48,801 bases of DNA from JAABRU01 sp050180235. Lineage in GTDB: Bacteria; Desulfobacterota; Desulfobacteria; Desulfobacterales; Desulfococcaceae. Every line of letters begins with the position of its first letter. Position 1 is the stretch's first letter. The position numbers and the translations under genes were made by a program. The notes beneath the pieces were generated by a model. It did no database searches. It was not told the DNA's origin and saw only the letters and a list, made by a program, of their open reading frames with translations. Shown piece by piece: positions 42,351-48,801 of this stretch. The stretch is taken from positions 1-48,801 of the forward strand of contig JBFXEJ010000038.1 of the NCBI GenBank assembly GCA_050180235.1. The letters run 5' to 3'.

Positions 42351-43145
42351 TTATGGTGATATGCTTTCTCCGAACAGTGACAGGGCCGGTTCCGCTATCC
42401 TGGGATCATTGTAATCCGCAAATTCACCGCTGAGTTCTGCGGGCGCATGAAGGGCAAGCCAGGCAATTGCCCTTGCCGGTATATGCGGAGGCACCAGCTT
42501 TCCCTCCTCCCACAGATTCCTGAAATATCCGGCTTTTTCCGGCTTCATATGATTTGGCCCTTCAGAACGGATCAGATCCTGCATTTCCGTATCAACAATA
42601 CCGGGACGCACGGCAATTGCTGTAATTTCCCTTTCCTCCAGGGCCAGCACCCGTGTGAGCTGCGTCAGTCCGGCCTTTGCCACGCAGTAGGCTCCCCATC
42701 CTTCAACAGGATTGTGCGCCGCACCGCTGCTGACATTGATTATTCTGCCGGAATTTTTCCGCAGTTCGGAAATCGCGGCCTGTATCATATAAAAGGAAGC
42801 AAAGAGATTGACCTCTATATTGTAGGTCCAGGCATTGGGATTCGCGGCTGCAAGGGAAACAATGGGGGACAGAATGCCTGCATTGTTCACCAGAGCGTCC
42901 ACACGGCCGAAAAGATCCACAGTTTCCCGGACGATATCCAGGCAGACATCCCGGTCTGCAATATCCGCGCTGATGGGCAGAACCATACCCCCCAGTCTCT
43001 GGGCATCCTCTGCCACGGCATGCAGAAGATGCTGCCTGCGCGCAATCAGGGTAATGGAACAGCCGCGTGTCCCAAGCCAGCGGACAATGTCCGCTCCGAT
43101 TCCCCGTGAGGCTCCGGTGACAATAACAACAGGTGGATTCTCCAT
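42351..43145 (-). CDS. Short-chain dehydrogenase/reductase (SDR)
   Basis: A 264-residue classical SDR. TGASRGIG (10-17) binds NAD(P), NNAG is at 87-90, and the catalytic set is N113, S139/S140, Y153 and K157 (YCVAK). The Arg residues in LIARRQ just after the second strand favour NADP. The start at 43145 has TTGGAG 6 nt upstream and gives the normal SDR N-terminus; an alternative ATG at 43175 overlaps the upstream stop as ATGA. It is third in the operon acyl-CoA ligase, regulator, SDR, so it probably acts on a hydroxy- or ketoacyl-type intermediate, but the substrate is unknown. Confidence 0.9.
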   Translation of the reverse strand: MENPPVVIVTGASRGIGADIVRWLGTRGCSITLIARRQHLLHAVAEDAQRLGGMVLPISADIADRDVCLDIVRETVDLFGRVDALVNNAGILSPIVSLAAANPNAWTYNIEVNLFASFYMIQAAISELRKNSGRIINVSSGAAHNPVEGWGAYCVAKAGLTQLTRVLALEEREITAIAVRPGIVDTEMQDLIRSEGPNHMKPEKAGYFRNLWEEGKLVPPHIPARAIAWLALHAPAELSGEFADYNDPRIAEPALSLFGESISP

Positions 43146-43171
43146 TTGTTTCTCCAAAGATTTTTCTCTCC

Positions 43172-44083
43172 TCATTCCTGCGGATAAACCATTTTTCCGC
43201 TCATGGACAGATCATAACCTTCCAGTTCTCCGGACATGGCAGTAAAAACCGCCTCATGCAGCAGTCCTATAAACAGTTGAACACCCTGATCAAAAAAGCG
43301 TTCCCGTGTAATGAGCAGATCATAGCGTTCCCAGCGCAGGGGAATGAAATCCAGCCCCAGCAGACCGGCCACAGAACGGATTGCGGGAGCGGCATCCGCG
43401 CGTCCGGACAAAACTTCCAGCCCCGCATCCAGATGCCGGGACATTTCCCGGTCATAGCCCTGTATTTTTTCCCCTTCCATGCCTGCTTTTTCCAGTTCCC
43501 GGTCAAAAAGCAGACGGGTTCCGGTTCCCAGAGGCCGGTTGACAATCCGGAATCCGGGCTTTGCAAAATCGGCTATTCCCCGAATCTGCATTGGATTTCC
43601 CCTCTGTATCAGAAAACCCTGCTCCCTCCGGCAGAAATTGACCACTGCCGGGGCTTTGTTCAGTTCACGGGTCGCGTAGTCAAAATTGTACTCATCCCCG
43701 TTTTCCTGCAGCAGATGGCTGGAGGCCATATGGCAGAGATTCCGGCGCAAAGCCTGCAGTCCGCCCATGCTGCCCATATTTCCGAAAACAGCCGCGTGAT
43801 CCGGATGAGTGCGGTTGAACAGGGATATGGTTCTGTCCAGCAGAGGATCATTGCTGCCGCAGATAATCAGCAGACCGTGATAGGGCGGCAGCCGGGTCGC
43901 GGGCTCAGGATAATTGACTGTATTGTTTTCAATCCACTGCTCCACCAGATGCCGGGGGAAAAGCCATTTCCCGGTGACTTTTGTGGCAGGCAGCCCCTTT
44001 TCGGAAATCAGGGAGTAAACCATTTTTTCATTTATATCGAGAAATTTTGCAACTTCCCTGGTGGAAAAAAGTTCCTGCATCAT
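43172..44083 (-). CDS. HTH (excisionase/MerR-like) regulator with PBP-like sensor domain
   Basis: A 303-residue protein with no signal peptide. Residues 5-52 (LFSTREVAKFLDINEKMVYS, GLPATKVTGKWLFPRHLVEQ) are an excisionase-type winged helix. The rest is a periplasmic-binding-protein-like fold (LLIICGSNDPLLDRTISLFN, GSMGGLQALRRNLCHMASSH, FRIVNRPLGTGTRLLFDREL, GRADAAPAIRSVAGLLGLDF), as in ModE/PBP_like one-component regulators that bind a small ligand in the cytoplasm. ATG 44083 comes two bases after the acyl-CoA ligase stop, with GGAGG inside that gene, so translation is coupled. It likely regulates its own operon. Confidence 0.85.
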   Translation of the reverse strand: MMQELFSTREVAKFLDINEKMVYSLISEKGLPATKVTGKWLFPRHLVEQWIENNTVNYPEPATRLPPYHGLLIICGSNDPLLDRTISLFNRTHPDHAAVFGNMGSMGGLQALRRNLCHMASSHLLQENGDEYNFDYATRELNKAPAVVNFCRREQGFLIQRGNPMQIRGIADFAKPGFRIVNRPLGTGTRLLFDRELEKAGMEGEKIQGYDREMSRHLDAGLEVLSGRADAAPAIRSVAGLLGLDFIPLRWERYDLLITRERFFDQGVQLFIGLLHEAVFTAMSGELEGYDLSMSGKMVYPQE

Positions 44084-44084
44084 T

Positions 44085-45770
44085 TCAGGGTCCGTCCTCC
44101 AGATTGAAAGATTGGGAAAATTCCTGACGCATCTGTTTTTTGCTGATTTTCCCCACGCCGCTTCTGGGAATGGCATCAGTAATAACGATCCTGTCAGGAA
44201 CCGCATACGCAGGCAGAGTGCCGTTTTCCACATACTTCATGCAGAATGCCCGGATACCGGCTTCCGCCGCCGCCTGATCCGTACCGGATCTGAGTACAAC
44301 AAAGGCAATGGGTTTTTCCCCCATTTTCTCATCCGGAACAGATATTACCGCTGCTTCCCGCACATCCGGATGTTCACAGATAATATCTTCGAGTTCCACA
44401 GAGGCAATCCATTCACCCCCGGTTTTGAATGCCTCTTTGAATCTGTCTGTAATCTGAAGATATCCTTCTGTATCCACAAAACCGATGTCGCCTGTGTGGA
44501 GCCATCCGTCAGCCCAGAGTTTCCCGGTTTTGGAGGGATCCTTGAAATAACCCTGGGAAAGCCAGGGCGAACGCACCACAACTTCCCCAATGCTTTTTCC
44601 GTCATGGGGCAGGGGATTGCCAAGAATGTCAAAAATTTCCAGATCCACCAGCGGAGCAGGCAGCCCTGTACGGCAACGGATCTGAATCTGTTTCTCAGGT
44701 TTCCAGTTTGCCATATGGCTTTTCAGGTTGGCCGTTGTCAGCAGGGGGCCGGTTTCTGTCATGCCATAGGCCGAACAGATATTGATTCCGTAATCCAGTG
44801 CGCTGCGGCATATGCTTTCCGGCAGAGGCGCACCGCCCACAATGACCTTCCATCCGAACACATCTGTCTTTTTGATGGCCGGACAGTTGAGCAGGGTATG
44901 CATCATTGTGGGATCACAGTGGGAAACCGTTACTCCCTCGGATGCAACAAACCTCAGTATTTCTTCGGGATTGTATTTGCCCGGATATACCTGTTTGGCT
45001 CCCAGAAAAGTGAAAACCCAGGGCATTCCCCAGGCATGAACCTGAAACATGGGGGTCAGAGGCATATACACATCCCCTGAACTGCACATGGGTCTGCCCT
45101 GATACGCGCACAAAGCAGACATGACACCAAAGGTATGCAGAACAATCTGGCGGTGACTGAAGCATACTCCTTTGGGGGTTCCTGCTGATGCCGTGGTATA
45201 CAAAAGTGTGGCCATTGCATTTTCGTCAAATTCCGGAAAACTGTATTCCGCATTGCTCAGGGCAAGAAGGGTTTCATATTCCCCCTCTGTTTCCAGAGGA
45301 ATATCATTTAACTCACCTGCCGGAATTTCACGATCCGCGAGAATGACAATCTTTTTTTTCCCATCAAGTCTGTCAAGCACCGGGGCCAGCAGGGGAAGAA
45401 ATTCCTCATTGACCAGAAGAACCGTGTTTTCGGCATGGTTGATGGTATAGACAATATGATCTGCCGGCCGTCTGAAATTAATGGGATGCAGCACACATCC
45501 CATCATGGGGACAGCAAAAAAAGCCTCCAGATACCTGTGGCTGTCCCAGTCCATGATGCCGACAACATCTCCCTGCCGCACCCCGATGCTTTCCAGCACA
45601 TTGGCCAGCCGTGCAATACGCTGCCGGAAACTTTTGTAATTGTACCGCATCAGATCCCGGTAAACAATTTCCTGATTCGGAGAATGAATCAGGGGATGAC
45701 GAAGCAGATTTTTGATAAGAAGCGGATAATCATAGGCCGATGACGCCCGTTCAATTTTCCTTACAGCCAT
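44085..45770 (-). CDS. Acyl-CoA synthetase (AMP-forming ligase)
   Basis: A 561-residue ANL-superfamily enzyme that activates a fatty or aromatic acid to its CoA ester through an acyl-adenylate. Motifs: phosphate loop YTTASAGTPKG (191-201), a variant of YTSGTTGxPKG; SAYGMTETGP (333-342); WLHTGDIG (423-430); hinge DRFKEAFKTGGEWI (442-455), where F replaces the usual I before K; catalytic K541 in SGVGKISKK. The start has AAGGAGG directly upstream. It resembles medium/long-chain fatty acyl-CoA ligases (MFQVHAWGMPW). First gene of the operon with the PBP-like regulator and the SDR. Confidence 0.93.
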   Translation of the reverse strand: MAVRKIERASSAYDYPLLIKNLLRHPLIHSPNQEIVYRDLMRYNYKSFRQRIARLANVLESIGVRQGDVVGIMDWDSHRYLEAFFAVPMMGCVLHPINFRRPADHIVYTINHAENTVLLVNEEFLPLLAPVLDRLDGKKKIVILADREIPAGELNDIPLETEGEYETLLALSNAEYSFPEFDENAMATLLYTTASAGTPKGVCFSHRQIVLHTFGVMSALCAYQGRPMCSSGDVYMPLTPMFQVHAWGMPWVFTFLGAKQVYPGKYNPEEILRFVASEGVTVSHCDPTMMHTLLNCPAIKKTDVFGWKVIVGGAPLPESICRSALDYGINICSAYGMTETGPLLTTANLKSHMANWKPEKQIQIRCRTGLPAPLVDLEIFDILGNPLPHDGKSIGEVVVRSPWLSQGYFKDPSKTGKLWADGWLHTGDIGFVDTEGYLQITDRFKEAFKTGGEWIASVELEDIICEHPDVREAAVISVPDEKMGEKPIAFVVLRSGTDQAAAEAGIRAFCMKYVENGTLPAYAVPDRIVITDAIPRSGVGKISKKQMRQEFSQSFNLEDGP

Positions 45771-46053
45771 GTTGCCTCCTTCCCGTATTGCCGAATTAAA
45801 AATGCGGGGGCATATTTATGAAATATTTTTCTGAAAGCCCGCAAATGAATTTATGAACAGTTTTTTTCATCCTCCGGTAAGGGATCAGATTTCCCATCCG
45901 TAACCACAGCCCTGCCGGACTCTGTTTCCAAAGAAACAGGGCTCTGACCTGCCAGTCCGTTTACGATAATACCTGCCGGAATTTGGTCATATAGCATGAA
46001 TACAGGAGAATTCAAAGAAATCTTTGACAAACAGGTGAAAATTCCGATTGGTC
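45771..46053. other. Divergent intergenic region between acyl-CoA ligase and sat
   Basis: Contains a small perfect hairpin CTGTTTC/GAAACAG (45925-45942). A short plus-strand frame at 45996 (MNTGEFKEIFDKQV, 23 codons) resembles the start of Rpn-type proteins but ends at once. No full gene is supported. Confidence 0.45.
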
Positions 46054-46082
46054 TTGACAAAATGTTTTTTTCCGCTTAATAT
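46054..46082 (+). promoter_or_regulatory. Sigma-70-type promoter for sat
   Basis: TTGACA (46054-46059), 17-bp spacer, TAATAT (46077-46082): close to consensus, as expected for a highly expressed gene. It leaves a leader of about 150 nt before ATG 46238. Confidence 0.75.
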
Positions 46083-46237
46083 ATCTTTTTTGGAGATTAT
46101 GAAATTTTTGAGCATAAAAGTCAGACTGTGACTGTCTGATGACAGTTTTTTTAAGGAAACCGGATTTATAGTCGCTGTAATTGCGTACTGTGTATATTAA
46201 TTAACAAATACAAAGAAACTGAAAGGAGAAAGAAACA

Positions 46238-47500
46238 ATGTCCAAACTTGTACCGCCCCATGGAGGAAAAGGCCTGGTCTGCTGCCTGCTGGAAGGTTCC
46301 GCTCTGGAAGCAGAAAAGAAAAAAGCCGCAGGTCTCAAGAAAATCGAGATTTCTGACCGTGCAAAAGGCGACCTCATCATGATGGGCACAGGCGGTTTCA
46401 GCCCCCTGAGCGGATTCATGGGCAAAGCCGACTGGAAAAGAGTGTGTGAAGAATTCCTGATGGCTGACGGAACCTTCTGGCCGGTTCCCGTCACCCTTGA
46501 CACCAATGATGCAGGCGTAAAAGTCGGTGATGAAATTGCACTGGTAAACAAAGGCGAAGCCTTTGCCACCATGAAGATCACTGAAAAGTATGAAATGACC
46601 GCTGAAGACAAAAAATGGGAATGCTACAAGGTCTTCAAGGGCGAAGGCGCAGACAGTGCCGATGACAAATTCTGGGCAACTGCACAGGCCGATCATCCGG
46701 GCGTTCAGATGGTTCTGGCCCAGGGCAAATACAACCTGGCCGGCCCGGTAAAAGTTCTCAGCGAAGGTGAATTCCCGGTCAAATACAAAGGGATTTACAT
46801 GAGACCTGCGGAAGCACGCAAGATTTTTGAGGAAAGAGGCTGGTCTGAAATCGCAGCCCTGCAGCTCAGAAACCCCATGCACCGCTCCCATGAATACCTG
46901 GCAAAAATTGCCATTGAAGTCTGTGACGGCGTTTTCATTCACTCCCTGGTCGGCAACCTGAAACCCGGTGACATTCCTGCCGAAGTGCGCGTCCGCTGCA
47001 TTGATGCCCTGGTCAAAGGCTATTTCATTGAGAAAAACGTTCTGCAGGGCGGTTATCCCCTGGATATGCGTTATGCCGGTCCCCGTGAAGGTCTTCTCCA
47101 TGCCACCTTCCGCCAGAACTACGGCGTTTCCAAAATGATCATTGGCCGTGACCATGCAGGCGTAGGCGATTTCTACGGCATGTTCGAAGCACAGACCATT
47201 TTTGACAAGATTCCCTACCCCAAGGAAGCAGGCAAAGCTCTGATCTGCAAACCCCTGAAGATTGACTGGACCTTCTACTGCTCCAAGTGTGACGGCATGG
47301 CCTCTCTGAGAACCTGCCCCCACGGCAAAGAAGATCGCGTTCTTCTGTCCGGCACCAAACTGCGCAAGGGTCTGTCCGAAGGAACCCCGATTCCGGATCA
47401 TTTCGGACGCGAGGAAGTTCTGGAAATCCTGCGTGAATACTATGCGGGTCTGGAAAACAAAGTTAAAATCAAGACACATGCGGCTGCTGACGGTCAGTAA
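46238..47500 (+). CDS. sat: Sulfate adenylyltransferase (ATP sulfurylase)
   Basis: A 420-residue enzyme that converts sulfate and ATP to APS and pyrophosphate, the first step of dissimilatory sulfate reduction. Motifs: FSPLSGFMGKADW near the start, QLRNPMHRSHEYL from Q209 (the QxRNPxHxxH nucleotide site), GRDHAGVGDFYG from G303, and a Cys/His zinc or cobalt site CSKCDGMASLRTCPHGKE, typical of sulfate-reducer and archaeal enzymes. Ribosome site AAAGGAG is 9-10 nt before ATG. Codon use is strongly biased to C-ending codons, more than in neighbours, a sign of high expression. It stands alone, with its own promoter and terminator; aprAB and qmo are not in the window. Confidence 0.97.
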   Translation: MSKLVPPHGGKGLVCCLLEGSALEAEKKKAAGLKKIEISDRAKGDLIMMGTGGFSPLSGFMGKADWKRVCEEFLMADGTFWPVPVTLDTNDAGVKVGDEIALVNKGEAFATMKITEKYEMTAEDKKWECYKVFKGEGADSADDKFWATAQADHPGVQMVLAQGKYNLAGPVKVLSEGEFPVKYKGIYMRPAEARKIFEERGWSEIAALQLRNPMHRSHEYLAKIAIEVCDGVFIHSLVGNLKPGDIPAEVRVRCIDALVKGYFIEKNVLQGGYPLDMRYAGPREGLLHATFRQNYGVSKMIIGRDHAGVGDFYGMFEAQTIFDKIPYPKEAGKALICKPLKIDWTFYCSKCDGMASLRTCPHGKEDRVLLSGTKLRKGLSEGTPIPDHFGREEVLEILREYYAGLENKVKIKTHAAADGQ

Positions 47501-47539
47501 TCCATACCTGATCGCCGGATAAGCGACTGATATAAAAAA

Positions 47540-47571
47540 GGGAGATGCTTTCGGGCGTCTCCCTTTTTTTT
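47540..47571 (+). terminator. Intrinsic terminator of sat
   Basis: GGGAGATGC / GGCGTCTCCC stem with a short loop, followed by eight T (47564-47571) and preceded by an A-run. It sits 40 nt after the sat stop. Confidence 0.92.
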
Positions 47572-47605
47572 GTTTGCAGGAACAACTGCCTGAAAATCCC
47601 CTTTA

Positions 47606-47800
47606 ATACCGATTCTCCATTGACTTTATGCAGTCTGCACCTGTGCATGATTTGACAACTTTTCAAAAGTTGTCAAATCTGTCTGCCCCGGTTCCGGACT
47701 GATCCGGAGGAGTGCAAAAATTAAGCGTAGCGGTTTTTTGCACACCCTCAACAGCGGAAAAACTGACAGTATTGTATCAAATCAATAATCTCGTTTCCAC
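47606..47800. repeat. Degenerate ATACC(N)CCATTG MITE (copy G) with GTGCAAAAA hairpin
   Basis: Left end ATACCGATTCTCCATTGACT is clear. 47690-47745 holds the hairpin in opposite orientation (AGGAGTGCAAAAATTAAGCG). The right end is worn (ATTGTATCAAATCAATAAT). A TTGACAACTTTTCAAAAG palindrome (47650-47680) lies inside. 47813-47840 resembles the 5' arm of the ~100-nt structured element. No gene from 47501 to 47949. Confidence 0.6.
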
Positions 47801-47949
47801 CTAAACTCGTTTAGGCGATTTATTGAAATGAATATACCAGATAAAACACGACTCCGACTGATTTTGAACCTGATTTAAATATTTTTATATTATATTGTAC
47901 AGTCAGATGTCAACTGCTGAATAAAAAAATAAACGGAAAGGAGCTGGGA

Positions 47950-48054
47950 ATGAAAGCACCTGTATTACTGCATACTGATTATATTGAAGATATCTGTTTT
48001 GCAGTTTCAAAAATGGGTAGAGGGACTTTTCATGCTGATTTTTTTAATATATAA
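47950..48054 (+). CDS. Small ORF, 34 aa, unknown
   Basis: ATG 47950 is preceded by an excellent ribosome site (AAAGGAGCTGGGA) and reads MKAPVLLHTDYIEDICFAVS then KMGRGTFHADFFNI and TAA. The good start region suggests that a real gene began here. It is either a very small protein or the 5' stub of a gene cut off by the AT-rich sequence that follows. No family is recognised. Confidence 0.35.
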   Translation: MKAPVLLHTDYIEDICFAVSKMGRGTFHADFFNI

Positions 48055-48191
48055 ATAAATATGTTATTTATAATCAGTATAAGCAGTATCATGGATGTAT
48101 CGTATAACTGTTTGTATTTATTGTGTATATACAAAAATCAGTATATTTTTGAAAATATAATAATATTAAGCAGTTATTTTTTTGTCAGTAT

Positions 48192-48801
48192 GTGCAGACC
48201 CACTACCCAAAAATGCATGGATATGAACGGCGTTCATATATGGCTGAAATGACATTGAAATATTGTGATGGAAACAGCCGGATGGCGGAAACAGTGTCCG
48301 GATGGAACAGGAATGCGGCTGAAACCGGGCCGGGTGAAAAACGCACAGGAATCATCTGCATCGGAGCGCAGTCAGCCGGAAGCGGCCGGACTGTCTGGGA
48401 AAAAAGAGAACCTGAGGCTGCTGAAATGCTGCGCCGGCTGGCTGATGGGCATTCGCAGAAGGATCCGGCGTTCCGAAGTACCATCGCGTATATCCGTCTG
48501 ACAGCCAAAGCAGCAGTAACTGCTTTGAAAGAAAAAGGATTTTCTGATGAACAGGTTCCATCCTGCAGCAGTATGGCAAAAGTTCCTGACCGGATGGGAT
48601 ACCGTCTTCGCAATATACTTAAATCAAAGCCTTTAAAAAAATCGGAGAGACAGATGCAGTCTTTGACAATATCAAAAAAAAAGATGATGAATCAAAAACC
48701 GGCCAAAATATAAAAAGGTTAAGTATGGACTGCAAAGCAACTGTAAAAATTGGAAATTTTTCCAGGGGAGGAAAAACACGCGGTTACAATGAAGCCCCGG
48801 A
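48192..48801 (+). pseudogene. ISAzo13-like transposase, 5'-truncated, with frame change at A7
   Basis: From about 48216 the frame gives HGYERRSYMAEM, TGIICIGAQSAGSGRTVWEK, EAAEMLRRLADGHSQKDPAF and EQVPSCSSMAKVPDRMGYRL, ending LKSKPLKK, the N-terminal part of an ISAzo13-type transposase. The frame then runs to a stop at 48713, but the -1 frame continues as IGETDAVFDNIKKKDDE and MDCKATVKIGNFSRGGKTRG, the next conserved part with the first catalytic Asp region. The switch is at A AAA AAA (48635-48641). The 5' end is lost at ~48195, next to an ACCCACTACC repeat end, and the gene runs off the window. Confidence 0.75.

Noticed and set aside
45996..46067. Second Rpn gene (MNTGEFKEIFDKQV)
   Set aside because: Only 23 codons resemble an Rpn start, then a stop follows within the sat promoter; too short to support.
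46166..47479. 437-aa minus-strand ORF opposite sat
   Set aside because: The plus frame encodes sat with all motifs; the long antisense frame is a result of its biased codon use.

Overview
The window looks like chromosomal DNA of a sulfate-reducing member of the Desulfobacterota, probably Desulfobacterales. The main reasons are a dissimilatory-type ATP sulfurylase (sat, 46.2-47.5 kb), a two-subunit 2-oxoacid:ferredoxin oxidoreductase (korAB), a PPi-type phosphofructokinase, acyl-CoA metabolism genes and a long porin-like protein. Genus is not resolved. Intergenic DNA is crowded with small palindromic repeats, several present in many copies.

Layout: (1) 0-4.9 kb is a decaying accessory cluster: an RHS-core remnant with an in-frame stop, an Rpn-family nuclease with a duplicated 3' end, small unknown genes that may be RHS toxin/immunity remnants, and a gene split by a 70-bp element whose removal restores the frame. 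(2) 5-11 kb holds a MarR regulator, an FMN flavoprotein, a hotdog thioesterase-like protein, an acyl-CoA dehydrogenase, a STAS/SpoIIAA-like protein and an ABM monooxygenase-like protein. Two of these genes are preceded by the same ~100-nt element, which folds into nested stems with paired base changes. (3) 11.7-19 kb has two hybrid histidine kinases and a porin-like protein with a very Ala-rich segment. (4) 19.4-26.8 kb, minus strand: a membrane-anchored thermonuclease, korAB, an orphan HTH antitoxin-like gene, and a FecR / OmpA lipoprotein / CHASE2-PAS hybrid kinase locus. (5) 28.1-34.9 kb: PPi-phosphofructokinase and a giant AsmA-like protein.

(6) 35-40.6 kb is a minus-strand accessory array: an RsgA-type GTPase, an antitoxin/PIN pair, a Phd-like antitoxin with a PIN/Doc chimera, a frameshifted MazE-like antitoxin, and a very AT-rich TIR-NACHT-transmembrane protein. 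Four imperfect palindromes of 57-65 bp, resembling integron attC sites with bulged bases, lie directly after the stop codons of four genes, so the region may be a cassette array carrying toxin-antitoxin and candidate defence genes. Five copies of an 18-bp palindrome lie upstream of the TIR-NACHT gene.

(7) 41-46 kb: a cytidylate-kinase-like protein and an operon of acyl-CoA ligase, HTH/PBP regulator and SDR dehydrogenase. (8) 46-48.8 kb: sat with a clear promoter and terminator, then repeats and a 5'-truncated transposase whose frame changes at an A7 heptamer.

All identifications are from reading motifs; no database search was run.
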